Shown one piece after another: positions 37,036-44,977 of a DNA stretch of 64,000 bases; positions within the stretch are counted from its first letter, which is position 1; every line of letters begins with the position of its first letter. Source of the DNA: Candidatus Zixiibacteriota bacterium (lineage in GTDB: Bacteria > Zixibacteria > MSB-5A5 > GN15 > FEB-12); contig JAVEYB010000015.1 of assembly GCA_034003725.1 (NCBI GenBank), positions 1 to 64,000 of the forward strand. The letters are read 5' to 3'. The notes under the pieces were generated by a model. The model was not told the DNA's origin and did no database searches. It saw only the letters and a list, made by a program, of their open reading frames with translations. A program made the translations under genes and the position numbers.

Positions 37036-37725
37036 ATGAGCAATGACCCCCGTCTTCCTGCTCCCGTTCTCTGGTCGCTGATCATTTTCGACTGTGACGG
37101 CGTACTGGTCGACAGCGAGCCCATTACCAATCGTATCTTCCGCCGAATGCTCAACGAGATTGGTCTCGAAATCAGTCTCGAAGAAACGATGTCGGTTTTT
37201 TTGGGACGGACCATGGATGACTGCGTCGGAATAATCGAAGATCGCCTCGGCCACGCCGTTCCCGACAACTTCATCGAGCAGTATCATCGACGCATTATAC
37301 CGGCGTTTGAGAGGGAGCTCAAGGCCGTTCCGGGAGTCGAGACTGTTCTCGACGCCATCCCGGGGCCGACCTGCGTGGCGTCAAGCGGCGCTCACGAGAA
37401 GATGCGCGCGACGCTCGGGGTTACCGGGCTGCTGTCGCGATTCGAAGGGCGACTTTTCAGCGCAACGGAAGTTCCCCGGGGCAAGCCGTTTCCCGATCTC
37501 TTCCTGCATGCCGCAAAGACCTTTGGCGCCGAACCGTCGCGATGCGCCGTGATTGAGGACTCCGTCCCCGGTGTTCAGGCGGGCCGGGCGGCGGGAATGC
37601 ATGTGTTTGGATACGCGGGGTTCACGCCGTCGGCACGACTGGAGCAGGCCGGCGCCCTCGTGTTTCACCACATGCGTGAACTGCCCGTTCTACTCGAAGA
37701 ACACGGTCGCAGGCTCCTGCTCTGA
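37036..37725 (+). CDS. HAD-superfamily phosphatase (subfamily IA, beta-PGM-like)
   Basis: The 229-residue product starts at ATG 37036. A longer frame runs back through the tRNA and is rejected. The nucleophile motif is FDCDGVLVD (D19 and D21), followed by a helical cap, VASSGAHEK (motif II), the motif III lysine in RGKPFPDLF, and IEDSVPGVQAGRAAG (motif IV). It resembles phosphoglucomutase-like and sugar-phosphate phosphatases. The substrate cannot be told from sequence. Confidence 0.9.
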   Translation: MSNDPRLPAPVLWSLIIFDCDGVLVDSEPITNRIFRRMLNEIGLEISLEETMSVFLGRTMDDCVGIIEDRLGHAVPDNFIEQYHRRIIPAFERELKAVPGVETVLDAIPGPTCVASSGAHEKMRATLGVTGLLSRFEGRLFSATEVPRGKPFPDLFLHAAKTFGAEPSRCAVIEDSVPGVQAGRAAGMHVFGYAGFTPSARLEQAGALVFHHMRELPVLLEEHGRRLLL

Positions 37726-37735
37726 TGGTGTGACG

Positions 37736-38416
37736 ATGGTTGCCGATCACGCCAATGACACGCTCGTTCTCGTCCCCGCCTACAACGCTTCCGAACACCT
37801 TCATGAATTGGTCTCCCGAATACGTGTGTATGTGTGTGACACGAACCTGCTCGTCGTGAACGACGGCTCCACCGACAATACGGAGGCCATTCTACAGCGC
37901 GAAAACATAACGCATCTGACGCTGCCCGTAAACAGGGGAAAGGGAACCGCCCTCCGCGCCGGATTTCGGTATGCCTGTGACCACGGGTATCGTTCGGTTC
38001 TGGCGCTTGATGCCGACCTGCAGCACCTGCCCGAGGAGATTCCTCGCTTCTTCGCCGTTGACGACGGTACGCGGATTGTCCTTGGCGTGCGACAGTTCGA
38101 TCCGGCCGTGATGCCGTGGCACCGGCGGTGCTCGAATAACCTTACTTCGCTGATCATCTCGGTTTTCAGCGGTCGACAGATTCGTGACAGCCAATGCGGG
38201 TACCGCCTGCTGCCGGTCGAGTTCATCCGTCGAGTTCGTCTCAGCGGCGCCAACTACGATCTGGAGTCGCAGGTGCTTTTGCAGGCGTGCGCACTCGGGT
38301 ACCCGATAGTGGAAATCCCCGTCACCACAGTCTACAATAACGCGCGCTCCCACGTCCAACCGGTGTGGGACATCGCGCGATTTGTGCGCCAAATCTGGCG
38401 GCGAATCTGGCTTTAG
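37736..38416 (+). CDS. Family 2 glycosyltransferase (polyprenyl-phosphate sugar transferase-like)
   Basis: The 226-residue product starts at ATG 37736 (GTG 37730 is possible). It has the GT-A layout: VLVPAYNASEHLHELV, VVNDGSTDNTEAI, and LDADLQHLPEEI with the DxD-type metal site. There is no transmembrane tail. It resembles the dolichyl/polyprenyl-phosphate mannose or glucose synthase group, so an activated lipid-linked sugar product is likely, but the sugar is unknown. It starts ten bases after the HAD gene. Confidence 0.88.
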   Translation: MVADHANDTLVLVPAYNASEHLHELVSRIRVYVCDTNLLVVNDGSTDNTEAILQRENITHLTLPVNRGKGTALRAGFRYACDHGYRSVLALDADLQHLPEEIPRFFAVDDGTRIVLGVRQFDPAVMPWHRRCSNNLTSLIISVFSGRQIRDSQCGYRLLPVEFIRRVRLSGANYDLESQVLLQACALGYPIVEIPVTTVYNNARSHVQPVWDIARFVRQIWRRIWL

Positions 38417-38430
38417 CGGCGCAAATGTGC

Positions 38431-38459
38431 TTGCCTTTCGGTTGTCGGCGGACTAAATA
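38431..38459 (+). promoter_or_regulatory. Promoter upstream of surE
   Basis: TTGCCT (38431-38436) and TAAATA (38454-38459) are separated by 17 bases, in the 167-base gap between the glycosyltransferase and surE. Confidence 0.55.
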
Positions 38460-38583
38460 CGGTCTATGCTCCACGCGACATCGCACTCACAATGCACGGT
38501 ATGGCGGCATCACATGGCTTTGAGGATGGATCGAGGGGGATGTGTCTCACGGCGAATGCTCGCGCACGTGTCGGAGTGGCCGC

Positions 38584-39348
38584 ATGCCTAAACGTGAACT
38601 CCGCATCCTGCTGACCAACGACGACGGTTACTTTTCCGACGGTATTAACGCGCTGTTCGACGAATTGTCGCAGTTTGCGACTGTCTTCATCGTAGCGCCC
38701 GACCGTGAGCAGTCAGCCAGTTCGCATTCCCTGACGCTGAACCGACCGCTGCGAGTACATAAGATCGACGCCCATCGGTACACCACCGACGGCACGCCGA
38801 CCGACTGCGTTATGCTCGCCATGCACCTGATATTCAGTAAGCGCAAACCCGACATGATATTGTCCGGCATAAACCACGGCGCCAATATGGGTGACGACGT
38901 TACCTATTCGGGGACTATCGCTGCCACCATCGAAGGCTCCATCCTCAAGATCCCCTCCATCGCCGTCTCCATGGCCAACTACGAACCCGGGATGTCGATG
39001 GCATTCGCGGCCCAGTTCGTCAGCCGGGTTGTCCGGGCCTACCCGGCACTGGGACTGACGCCGAGCACGTTTCTGAACATCAATCTCCCGGCTGACAACG
39101 GTCGCCCGTATTCCCGGTATGAATTCACGAGACAGGGGATACGCCAATATAAGGATATTATTGTCCATAAACGCGATCCCCGGGGCAAACCGTACTACTG
39201 GATAGGTGGTCGCCCCAAGTGGCGTCGATTGAAGGGCTCGGACTTCTCGGCGGTGGCTCGCGGTATCGTATCGATCACGCCCTTGCGGCTCAATTTTACC
39301 GATCAGGACTCCCTCGACCGTTTCCGGGCCGGAACGTACAAGCTGTGA
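38584..39348 (+). CDS. surE: 5'/3'-nucleotidase SurE
   Basis: SurE dephosphorylates nucleoside monophosphates and is linked to stationary-phase survival. I start at ATG 38584, giving 254 residues. The N-terminal LLTNDDGY (8-15) supplies metal-binding Asp residues. The SASSHSLTL and SGINHGANMGDDVTYSGTIAA motifs complete the active site. An upstream GTG-type extension lacks a family match. Confidence 0.96.
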   Translation: MPKRELRILLTNDDGYFSDGINALFDELSQFATVFIVAPDREQSASSHSLTLNRPLRVHKIDAHRYTTDGTPTDCVMLAMHLIFSKRKPDMILSGINHGANMGDDVTYSGTIAATIEGSILKIPSIAVSMANYEPGMSMAFAAQFVSRVVRAYPALGLTPSTFLNINLPADNGRPYSRYEFTRQGIRQYKDIIVHKRDPRGKPYYWIGGRPKWRRLKGSDFSAVARGIVSITPLRLNFTDQDSLDRFRAGTYKL

Positions 39349-39386
39349 TACTGGATCTGGTTGCCCGTCCGTTGGAGGAAAATCTG

Positions 39387-39414
39387 TTGACAAATCCGAA
39401 GGCGGGTGTATCAT
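39387..39414 (+). promoter_or_regulatory. Promoter for tRNA-Pro(CGG)
   Basis: A consensus TTGACA (39387-39392) is followed after 16 bases by TATCAT (39409-39414). The tRNA begins 18 bases later. Confidence 0.72.
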
Positions 39415-39431
39415 ATAGCTCTGTTTTGATT

Positions 39432-39505
39432 CGGGGCGTAGCGCAGTTTGGTAGCGCGCTTGGTTCGGGACTAAGAAGTCGCTGGTTCAAATCCAGTCGC
39501 CCCGA
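39432..39505 (+). tRNA. tRNA-Pro (anticodon CGG)
   Basis: The acceptor stem pairs CGGGGCG (39432-39438) with CGCCCCG (39498-39504). The anticodon loop TTCGGGA gives CGG. The discriminator is A, and CCA is not encoded. This is the second proline isoacceptor within 2.6 kb. Confidence 0.96.
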
Positions 39506-39603
39506 TTTTTTCACCGGTGTTCGGCCCGAACAACATCGGAAGCCGCAGTATCCTTGTCTCATGTTCATTTCATTGGATCAACCTGTACAAAAAGGGCCAG
39601 TTC

Positions 39604-40077
39604 ATGCCTGCAAGCCGAAAGCCGATCATCGCGGTGGTGGGGGCGGGCAAGTGTTCTCGCAAGCTGCGGGACCGGGCCGCCGAGGTTGGGCGCTATGTCG
39701 CCGAACACGGCGGTGTCGTAGTCTGCGGGGGCCTGGGGGGGATCATGGAAGGAGCCGCCAAGGGGGCGAAAGAGGCAGGGGGCACGACCATTGGAATCCT
39801 GCCGACCAGCGAGCGCAGCGATGCCAATGACTACATTGATTTCGCCATACCGACCGGGCTCGGCGAAGTGCGCAACGTGCTCGTGGTACGAACCGCCGAC
39901 GTTGTTGTGGCCTTCCCCGGCAAGTACGGCACACTTACCGAGATTGCGTATGCCCTTCACGCGGGCAAGCCTGTGATCTCGATAAACGCCTGGCGATTGG
40001 GCGACGAAATGACGTATGTGGAAGACCCGGTTGAGGCCGCCCGACTTGCTATGGAAATGGCGGAGAAACGCCTATGA
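39604..40077 (+). CDS. LOG-like / TIGR00725-type Rossmann protein
   Basis: The 157-residue product starts at ATG 39604. It has GAGKCS near the start, CGGLGGIMEGAAKGA and PGKYGTLTEIAYAL, the GGxxGxM and PGxxGTxxE signatures shared by LOG phosphoribohydrolases and related nucleotide-binding proteins. It is shorter than typical LOG enzymes and fits the TIGR00725 group, whose activity is not well established. The stop overlaps the acylphosphatase start (ATGA, 40074-40077). Confidence 0.85.
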   Translation: MPASRKPIIAVVGAGKCSRKLRDRAAEVGRYVAEHGGVVVCGGLGGIMEGAAKGAKEAGGTTIGILPTSERSDANDYIDFAIPTGLGEVRNVLVVRTADVVVAFPGKYGTLTEIAYALHAGKPVISINAWRLGDEMTYVEDPVEAARLAMEMAEKRL

Positions 40078-40358
40078 AACAAACGGCCGCCGCCGAACTG
40101 CATATCACTGGTCTGGTTCAAGGAGTTGGCTATCGATACTTCTGCAGTCGCGAGGCCTCGCGCCTCGGTATCACGGGGTGGGTCAAGAATCTCTCCGACG
40201 GTTCGGTGCGCGTCATGGCGGAGGGAGAGAGACAAGATATCGAGACGCTGATAGAACGACTCCGCGTTGGTCCGTTTGGCGCCCACGTCGACACCATTGA
40301 AATCACCTGGCGGTCGCCTGGCGGTTGTTATGACACATTCGCAATCACCCACTACTGA
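40074..40358 (+). CDS. acyP: Acylphosphatase
   Basis: This small enzyme hydrolyses acyl phosphates such as acetyl phosphate. The 94-residue product has the catalytic loop GLVQGVGYRYFC (Arg binds the phosphate) and the catalytic Asn in GWVKNLSDGSV. Length is typical. It overlaps the upstream gene by four bases. Confidence 0.96.
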   Translation: MKQTAAAELHITGLVQGVGYRYFCSREASRLGITGWVKNLSDGSVRVMAEGERQDIETLIERLRVGPFGAHVDTIEITWRSPGGCYDTFAITHY

Positions 40359-40369
40359 GTTTGAGGTTT

Positions 40370-40894
40370 ATGGAGTATCTCAAATCGTATATACGCGAGG
40401 TCCCGGACTTCCCCAAGAAGGGAATCCTCTTCTATGACATCACCACGCTGATGGAGAATCCCACGGGCTTTAAGACGGCACTTGATGAGATGGAGAAGTA
40501 CGTACGATCCGTGAAGGCCGACAAAATCGTGGCGATAGAATCGCGCGGATTTATCTTTGGTGCAGCGCTGGCGGATCGTCTCGCCCTTCCGTTTGTGTCG
40601 GCTCGGAAACCGGGGAAGCTGCCCGCCCGTACGATATCCCAGGAGTACGCGCTCGAATATGGCACTGACCGGCTCGAAATGCACGCGGATAGCGTGAACG
40701 CCGGTGAACGGGTGGTGGTGGTCGACGATCTGATTGCGACCGGCGGTACGCTGAAAGCCGTCTGCGCTATGGTGGAGCGTCTCGGCGGTGAGGTGGCCGG
40801 TATCTCGTCCGTCATCGCGCTCACCTTTCTCCCGTTCGAGGCGACTCTCTCCGGCTACGATCTGAACTACCTGATATCGTACGACAGCGAGTAA
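40370..40894 (+). CDS. apt: Adenine phosphoribosyltransferase
   Basis: Apt salvages adenine to AMP using PRPP. The product has 174 residues from ATG 40370; TTG 40361 would add three. The PRPP motif VVVVDDLIATGGTL is near residues 119-132, and DFPKKGILFYDITTLM and ESRGFIFGAALA are diagnostic. It lies 11 bases after the acylphosphatase gene. Confidence 0.97.
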   Translation: MEYLKSYIREVPDFPKKGILFYDITTLMENPTGFKTALDEMEKYVRSVKADKIVAIESRGFIFGAALADRLALPFVSARKPGKLPARTISQEYALEYGTDRLEMHADSVNAGERVVVVDDLIATGGTLKAVCAMVERLGGEVAGISSVIALTFLPFEATLSGYDLNYLISYDSE

Positions 40895-40901
40895 ACCGCG
40901 C

Positions 40902-40930
40902 TTGCCGCACCGCGTCAGGTGTGCTACATT
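40902..40930 (+). promoter_or_regulatory. Promoter for tRNA-Arg(CCT)
   Basis: TTGCCG (40902-40907) and TACATT (40925-40930) are 17 bases apart. The tRNA begins 34 bases later. Confidence 0.6.
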
Positions 40931-40963
40931 CTGAGATACGGCCGCCGGGCCGTGTGCAAATTC

Positions 40964-41037
40964 GCCCCCGTAGCTCAGTTGGATAGAGCGACGGTTTCCT
41001 AAACCGCAGGTCGCAGGTTCGATTCCTGCCGGGGGTA
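40964..41037 (+). tRNA. tRNA-Arg (anticodon CCT)
   Basis: The acceptor stem pairs GCCCCCG (40964-40970) with CGGGGGT, including a G-U at the end. The anticodon loop TTCCTAA gives CCT. The discriminator is A, and CCA is not encoded. The DHFR/VOC pair follows after 190 bases that hold a short repeat and a weak hairpin but no gene I can support. Confidence 0.95.
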
Positions 41038-41051
41038 TTCCTTCCGGGCGC

Positions 41052-41073
41052 CCAGGGAGGCGCTGCCGCTCCG
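41052..41073 (+). repeat. Short repeat, left copy (partner 42585-42605)
   Basis: A 22-base stretch beginning CCAGGGAGGCGC recurs as a 21-base stretch at 42585-42605 with one substitution and one missing base, in the same orientation. The two copies bracket the DHFR-like and VOC genes. This could mark an inserted cassette or simply two members of a dispersed intergenic repeat. Confidence 0.6.
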
Positions 41074-41227
41074 AACCAGCGTCGTTCGGGCTCCGCACTG
41101 TCTTCGGCATCAGATGGAAAGGAGGGCCTCGTTGAATCTGAAATCGTTTTAGCGACCTCTGCTTCGGCCCCACACTCGTTGAAAACGAGAAGTTGTCACC
41201 AAACACCAATAGCCATGAACTAATCAC

Positions 41228-41830
41228 ATGAGAAAAATAATCGCCCAAGAATTTGTTACTCTGAACGGAGTGATGCAGGCGCCCGGTGGAACTGAGGAAG
41301 ATAAGTCCAGTGGCTTCAAGTACGGCGGCTGGACGGCGCCATATTTCTACGAAGCTGACGACGAGGCCGGCGAATTGATGCAAAAATGGTTGAAATCCAC
41401 GGATCTGCTTCTGGGACGGAAAACATTCGAAATCTTTGCCGCCTACTGGCCAAAACACGCGCACATGTGGCCAGGTATTATGGATGTCAGCAAATACTGC
41501 GTCAGCACTACAACAGAGAAATCAGACTGGCAAAACTCAGTGTTCCTGAAAAACGTCGATGACATCAAAAAACTCAAGAAGTCAGGAGAGGCTGATATCC
41601 AGGTTATCGGTAGCGGTAACTTGTGTCAATCTCTTCTCCAACACGATCTGATCGATGAACTGCGGCTCATGATATTTCCGATCACACTCGGCACGGGCAA
41701 ACGTCTGTTTGGCGAAGGCACTATCGCCGCTGCCTTTACTCTTACGGAGAGCCTCGTTTCTTCAAACGGCGTCATTTTCGCCGGTTACAAGCGAGCCGGA
41801 GACGTCATGACGGGTACTATCGGAGGTTGA
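41228..41830 (+). CDS. DHFR / RibD C-terminal domain family protein
   Basis: The 200-residue product has the fold signatures of the dihydrofolate reductase-like (RibD_C) family: KIIAQEFVTLNGVMQAPGG at the N-terminus, LLLGRKTFEIFAAYWP, VIGSGNLCQSLLQHDLIDELRLMIFPITLGTGKRLF near the C-terminus. Such proteins are NADPH-dependent reductases, mostly uncharacterised. It uses AAA, ATA and AAC more than its neighbours and lies beside a tRNA, so transfer is plausible. A VOC gene follows after 46 bases. Confidence 0.9.
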   Translation: MRKIIAQEFVTLNGVMQAPGGTEEDKSSGFKYGGWTAPYFYEADDEAGELMQKWLKSTDLLLGRKTFEIFAAYWPKHAHMWPGIMDVSKYCVSTTTEKSDWQNSVFLKNVDDIKKLKKSGEADIQVIGSGNLCQSLLQHDLIDELRLMIFPITLGTGKRLFGEGTIAAAFTLTESLVSSNGVIFAGYKRAGDVMTGTIGG

Positions 41831-41876
41831 ACGCCAGGAGCTTTTCGTCCACACAAGACGTAATGTACTCACGAAA

Positions 41877-42365
41877 ATGAAATCAAGAAAATCCACGTTG
41901 CTAAGAATGGACAACGTTGGGATAGCGGTGGAATCCCTCGATGAGGCCATCACTTTTTTCGCCGAACTTGGCCTGAAGTTCGAAGCGCGGGCAATGATCG
42001 AAGGAGAGTGGGCCGGGCGTGTCACAGGACTGGGCACCCAGCGTGTCGAGATTGCCGTGATGGTCACTCCCGACAGTCACGGCCGGATCGAACTTTCGCG
42101 ATATCTCACCCCGCCGGTAATCGCCGACCACCGGAACGCACCCGTAAACTCCCTGGGGTACCTGCGCGTTATGTTCGCCGTCAGTGACATCGATGACACT
42201 CTTGGTCGCCTCAAGAAACTTGGAGCGGAACTCATCGGCGAGGTGGTGAACTTCGAGAATAGGAATTTGCTCTGCTATCTCCGTGGCCCTGAAGGGATTA
42301 TCATAGCGCTGGCCGAACAGCTCGGTGATGAATCGGTAACGGATTTTTTGGAGAACTCCGAATAA
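41877..42365 (+). CDS. VOC-family (glyoxalase/bleomycin-resistance fold) protein
   Basis: The 162-residue product has two beta-alpha-beta-beta-beta units: LLRMDNVGIAVESLDEAITFFAELGL and YLRVMFAVSDIDDTLGRLKKLG. Candidate metal ligands fall in the usual places, including Glu in the ending GPEGIIIALAE. The reaction is unknown. ATG 41907 is an alternative start. It and the preceding gene may form a small accessory operon. Confidence 0.88.
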   Translation: MKSRKSTLLRMDNVGIAVESLDEAITFFAELGLKFEARAMIEGEWAGRVTGLGTQRVEIAVMVTPDSHGRIELSRYLTPPVIADHRNAPVNSLGYLRVMFAVSDIDDTLGRLKKLGAELIGEVVNFENRNLLCYLRGPEGIIIALAEQLGDESVTDFLENSE

Positions 42366-42660
42366 AAGCAGCTGCCGCTGGAAGCTCCGTCCGTGCAAGC
42401 GAGGGCGCGGCGAAAAAGGGTGTGAGGGGGAAACCCGCCGAACTCAAGTCAGGAAGCGATGCCCCGCCGCCAGCTGGCTGGCAGGCGTCCGCCATCGGCG
42501 GCGGTGTGGAGCCGCCGGTATCGGAAAGGGAGTTCGGGCAGTATGAGAGTGGGCGGTATTGTTCAGATAGCTCTCTATCAGGGGCCAGGAGGCGCCGCCG
42601 CTCCGGACAGGTGCCGCTCGAGACCTCCAACTTCTTTCCCGTCAAATGGATAGAGCAGTC
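42366..42660. other. Non-coding GC-rich block with inverted and direct repeats
   Basis: No gene is supported here. The block has a GGCGGC/GCCGCC hairpin near 42498-42520 and other short self-complementary stretches, and it contains the right copy (42585-42605) of the repeat seen at 41052. Open frames on both strands have low-complexity, Pro/Arg-rich translations without a ribosome site. It looks like intergenic repeat DNA rather than coding sequence. Confidence 0.5.
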
Positions 42661-42679
42661 TAATAATGCCGGAAATCGT

Positions 42680-42708
42680 TTGACAGGGGGGACGGTCGGG
42701 CATATATT
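42680..42708 (+). promoter_or_regulatory. Strong sigma-70-type promoter of the outer-membrane protein gene
   Basis: TTGACA (42680-42685) and TATATT (42703-42708) are separated by 17 bases, close to ideal. The start codon lies 71 bases downstream, with a TAAGGAG ribosome site. Confidence 0.8.
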
Positions 42709-42778
42709 CGTTAACTATTTCCTGTGGGAACTTCGTCTATTGTGAAAAGTGCGACTTAGGATATAAGGAGTCTCGAGC

Positions 42779-44164
42779 ATGATGCGGTCTTTGGTCAGGT
42801 CTGCCATTCTCGTCTTCGCTCTTGCCGCGACGGGTTTCACCCAAATCTCCTTCGATTTCACCGGCTCCGGTGCACGAGCCAGAGGGATGGGCGGCGCGTT
42901 TATCGGCGTTTCTGACGACATTACCGGCGGCACGTGGAATCCTGCCGGATTGTGGGTCCACGAAGGTCCGAAATTCGGTCTGGATTACGGCGCGCTGCTG
43001 CCTCGCGGCGAGTCCGAAGTTGGTGCGCTGACGCAAAGTCAGTCCGGGTCATGGAATTCTGTCGGTGCTCTCAGTTTTCTTGCACCGCTGCGAATCCGCG
43101 GCCACCAGTTTGTCGCGTCCGTAAGCTACTCGAGTTTGTTCGAGGACTTTAGCGCCGCGTACGCCCGTCGCGACGACACGTACGAACTGCCCGACATGCT
43201 CACGCCCGAAGCCTACTACCTGACCGTCGAGCAGGAGGCTCACTGGGATCCCCGCGCGCTTGTCCTGGGCATGGGAACTCGCCTTTCCGAGAAGGTGTCA
43301 TTTGGCGTCAGCGCCGATATCTATCTCGGAAGCGCCGTGGCCCGTACGGAGAGAATCACCATCGCCGAGAACTTTCCGGACTTCGACTCGCCGCAGACCG
43401 CCACTGCGTCTCAGCGCGTGCTCGGACTCGATACCGTCAAGTACTCCGGGTTCGGCCTGACCGGCGGCCTCAAATATACGGGAGAGAAGTATGGTGTTGG
43501 CCTCATTGTTCGTGCGCCCTTCACGTTTAAATCAGAGACCGATTCCAAGATCTTCACAAATGTGAAGTACGCCGGGCTCGATCAACCCGACCAGTCCGAT
43601 ACGACGTTCGTCGACGACCAGTTGGTCAAGTATGACCTCCCGCTCATGTTCGGTGTCGGTGTGAGCTACCAGTTGACCGAGAGACTGATGTGGGCATTGG
43701 ACGCTGAGTATCGCGGCTTCGAAGGGCGTGATGCCGAAGTGCGCGTCTCTCGTAACCTGTCGGAGGACACCGAAACTTACGAGAAGGTCGAAACCGAGTG
43801 GCGTAACGTCTTTACCGTCAGGACCGGTGCGGAGTACATGTGGGAGACGGGCAAGTCAGCCTTCCCGCTGGTGCCGCTACGCGCAGGATTTGCTTACGTG
43901 CCGATCCCGAGTCCCGACATAGCGCTGGATGCGATGGACGCAGAACCGACCTATTCGTCCGCCGCCGGATACCGATTCTCGGCCGGCTTCGGCCTGTGGT
44001 GGGAACAGATCAACCTTGATTTCGCCTACAGCCTGAGCGTTCTCGACCGTGAGTCGTATTTCGCGCTGGGCGACCTGGGACTCAACGAAGATTTCGTTCC
44101 GGTTCCGGTCGAGGCGCGTGATCGGAGCCACAGCCTGAGTGTTACGTTCACCGGTCATTTTTAG
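42779..44164 (+). CDS. Outer-membrane beta-barrel protein (OmpP1/FadL-like)
   Basis: The 461-residue product has a signal peptide (about residues 1-21) followed by a segment like those of FadL/PorV barrels: GSGARARGMGGAFIGVSDD and TWNPAGL. Alternating hydrophobic strands continue to an aromatic C-terminus (SLSVTFTGHF) that fits BAM targeting. A role in uptake of hydrophobic compounds is possible by family, but the ligand is unknown. A hairpin terminator follows. Confidence 0.85.
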   Translation: MMRSLVRSAILVFALAATGFTQISFDFTGSGARARGMGGAFIGVSDDITGGTWNPAGLWVHEGPKFGLDYGALLPRGESEVGALTQSQSGSWNSVGALSFLAPLRIRGHQFVASVSYSSLFEDFSAAYARRDDTYELPDMLTPEAYYLTVEQEAHWDPRALVLGMGTRLSEKVSFGVSADIYLGSAVARTERITIAENFPDFDSPQTATASQRVLGLDTVKYSGFGLTGGLKYTGEKYGVGLIVRAPFTFKSETDSKIFTNVKYAGLDQPDQSDTTFVDDQLVKYDLPLMFGVGVSYQLTERLMWALDAEYRGFEGRDAEVRVSRNLSEDTETYEKVETEWRNVFTVRTGAEYMWETGKSAFPLVPLRAGFAYVPIPSPDIALDAMDAEPTYSSAAGYRFSAGFGLWWEQINLDFAYSLSVLDRESYFALGDLGLNEDFVPVPVEARDRSHSLSVTFTGHF

Positions 44165-44230
44165 CGAATTTCGGCGGGGCTGGACAATTCCGGCTCCGCT
44201 GCCCTTATCCCTGTGTACCAAGAAAGCGGT

Positions 44231-44259
44231 AAAGCCGATACCTGTAACGATCGGCTTTT
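44231..44259 (+). terminator. Probable intrinsic terminator after the outer-membrane protein gene
   Basis: AAAGCCGAT (44231-44239) pairs perfectly with ATCGGCTTT (44250-44258) around a ten-base loop. A short T-rich end follows. It lies 18 bases before the next start codon, so it may also work as a leaky terminator or leader hairpin. Confidence 0.65.
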
Positions 44260-44276
44260 CTACGGAGTAATGGCAG

Positions 44277-44957
44277 ATGCAGAGCAAAGTCAAACTGAGC
44301 AAACGTCAGATCAAAGAAGATAAGTTCACCAGCTTCATGCTGAACGCCAAGGATCGGTTCCTTGAGAACTGGCAGTACTGGGTGATCAGCGCGGTTGTCG
44401 TGGCCCTGGTGGTTGTGGCGGTATCGTATTACGCAACCTCTCAGTCAAACAAGGAACGGGAAGCCAGCGCCCGATATTCGACTGCAGTTTTGGAGTTCCG
44501 GAACGGTCAGTCGGACATCGCGATTCTGAGCCTTCAGCAGGTAGTCGACAACTACGGTTCGACCACTATCGCCGAACAGGCCCGCTTCATGCTCGGAACG
44601 ATCAATTTCGAAGAGAGAAACTACGCCGAGGCAATCACGCACTTCGAGAAGTACCTCGAGCGCTTCAAAAACAACAAGCTCAATCGGGCCGGGGCCCATG
44701 CCGGTCTGGCGGCCTGCTATGAGAACCAGGGCGACTACGAGCAGGCAGCCGCCAACTTCGAAGAGGCGGTCAACGTCTATGCGGACGGACCACTGGCCGG
44801 CGACTATATGGTCGGCGCCATGCGTTGCTATCTCTATCTCGGCAACGTCGAAAAAGCCCGTGGCTTCCGCGATCGCATAGCCGATGAGTTCCCGCAAACA
44901 GAACTGGCCAATCGCGCCGAGCGGCTCTTCACCGAGATGAGCGCGGCGGCAGGGTAA
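44277..44957 (+). CDS. TPR protein with N-terminal membrane anchor (YfgM-like)
   Basis: The 226-residue product has a basic N-terminus, one transmembrane span (about residues 37-56), and four or so helical tetratricopeptide units (for example AEQARFMLGTINFEERNYAEAITHFEKYL). The layout matches the YfgM/TPR_21 type, in which the repeats lie in the periplasm and assist protein export or assembly. It is followed closely by the GH57 gene; a functional link is not evident. Confidence 0.85.
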   Translation: MQSKVKLSKRQIKEDKFTSFMLNAKDRFLENWQYWVISAVVVALVVVAVSYYATSQSNKEREASARYSTAVLEFRNGQSDIAILSLQQVVDNYGSTTIAEQARFMLGTINFEERNYAEAITHFEKYLERFKNNKLNRAGAHAGLAACYENQGDYEQAAANFEEAVNVYADGPLAGDYMVGAMRCYLYLGNVEKARGFRDRIADEFPQTELANRAERLFTEMSAAAG

Positions 44958-44977
44958 GACAGCCGAGTCGCTATCTC

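Noticed and set aside
39219-39830. Plus-strand frame running through tRNA-Pro(CGG)
   Set aside because: It overlaps surE, the tRNA and the LOG-like gene in another frame.
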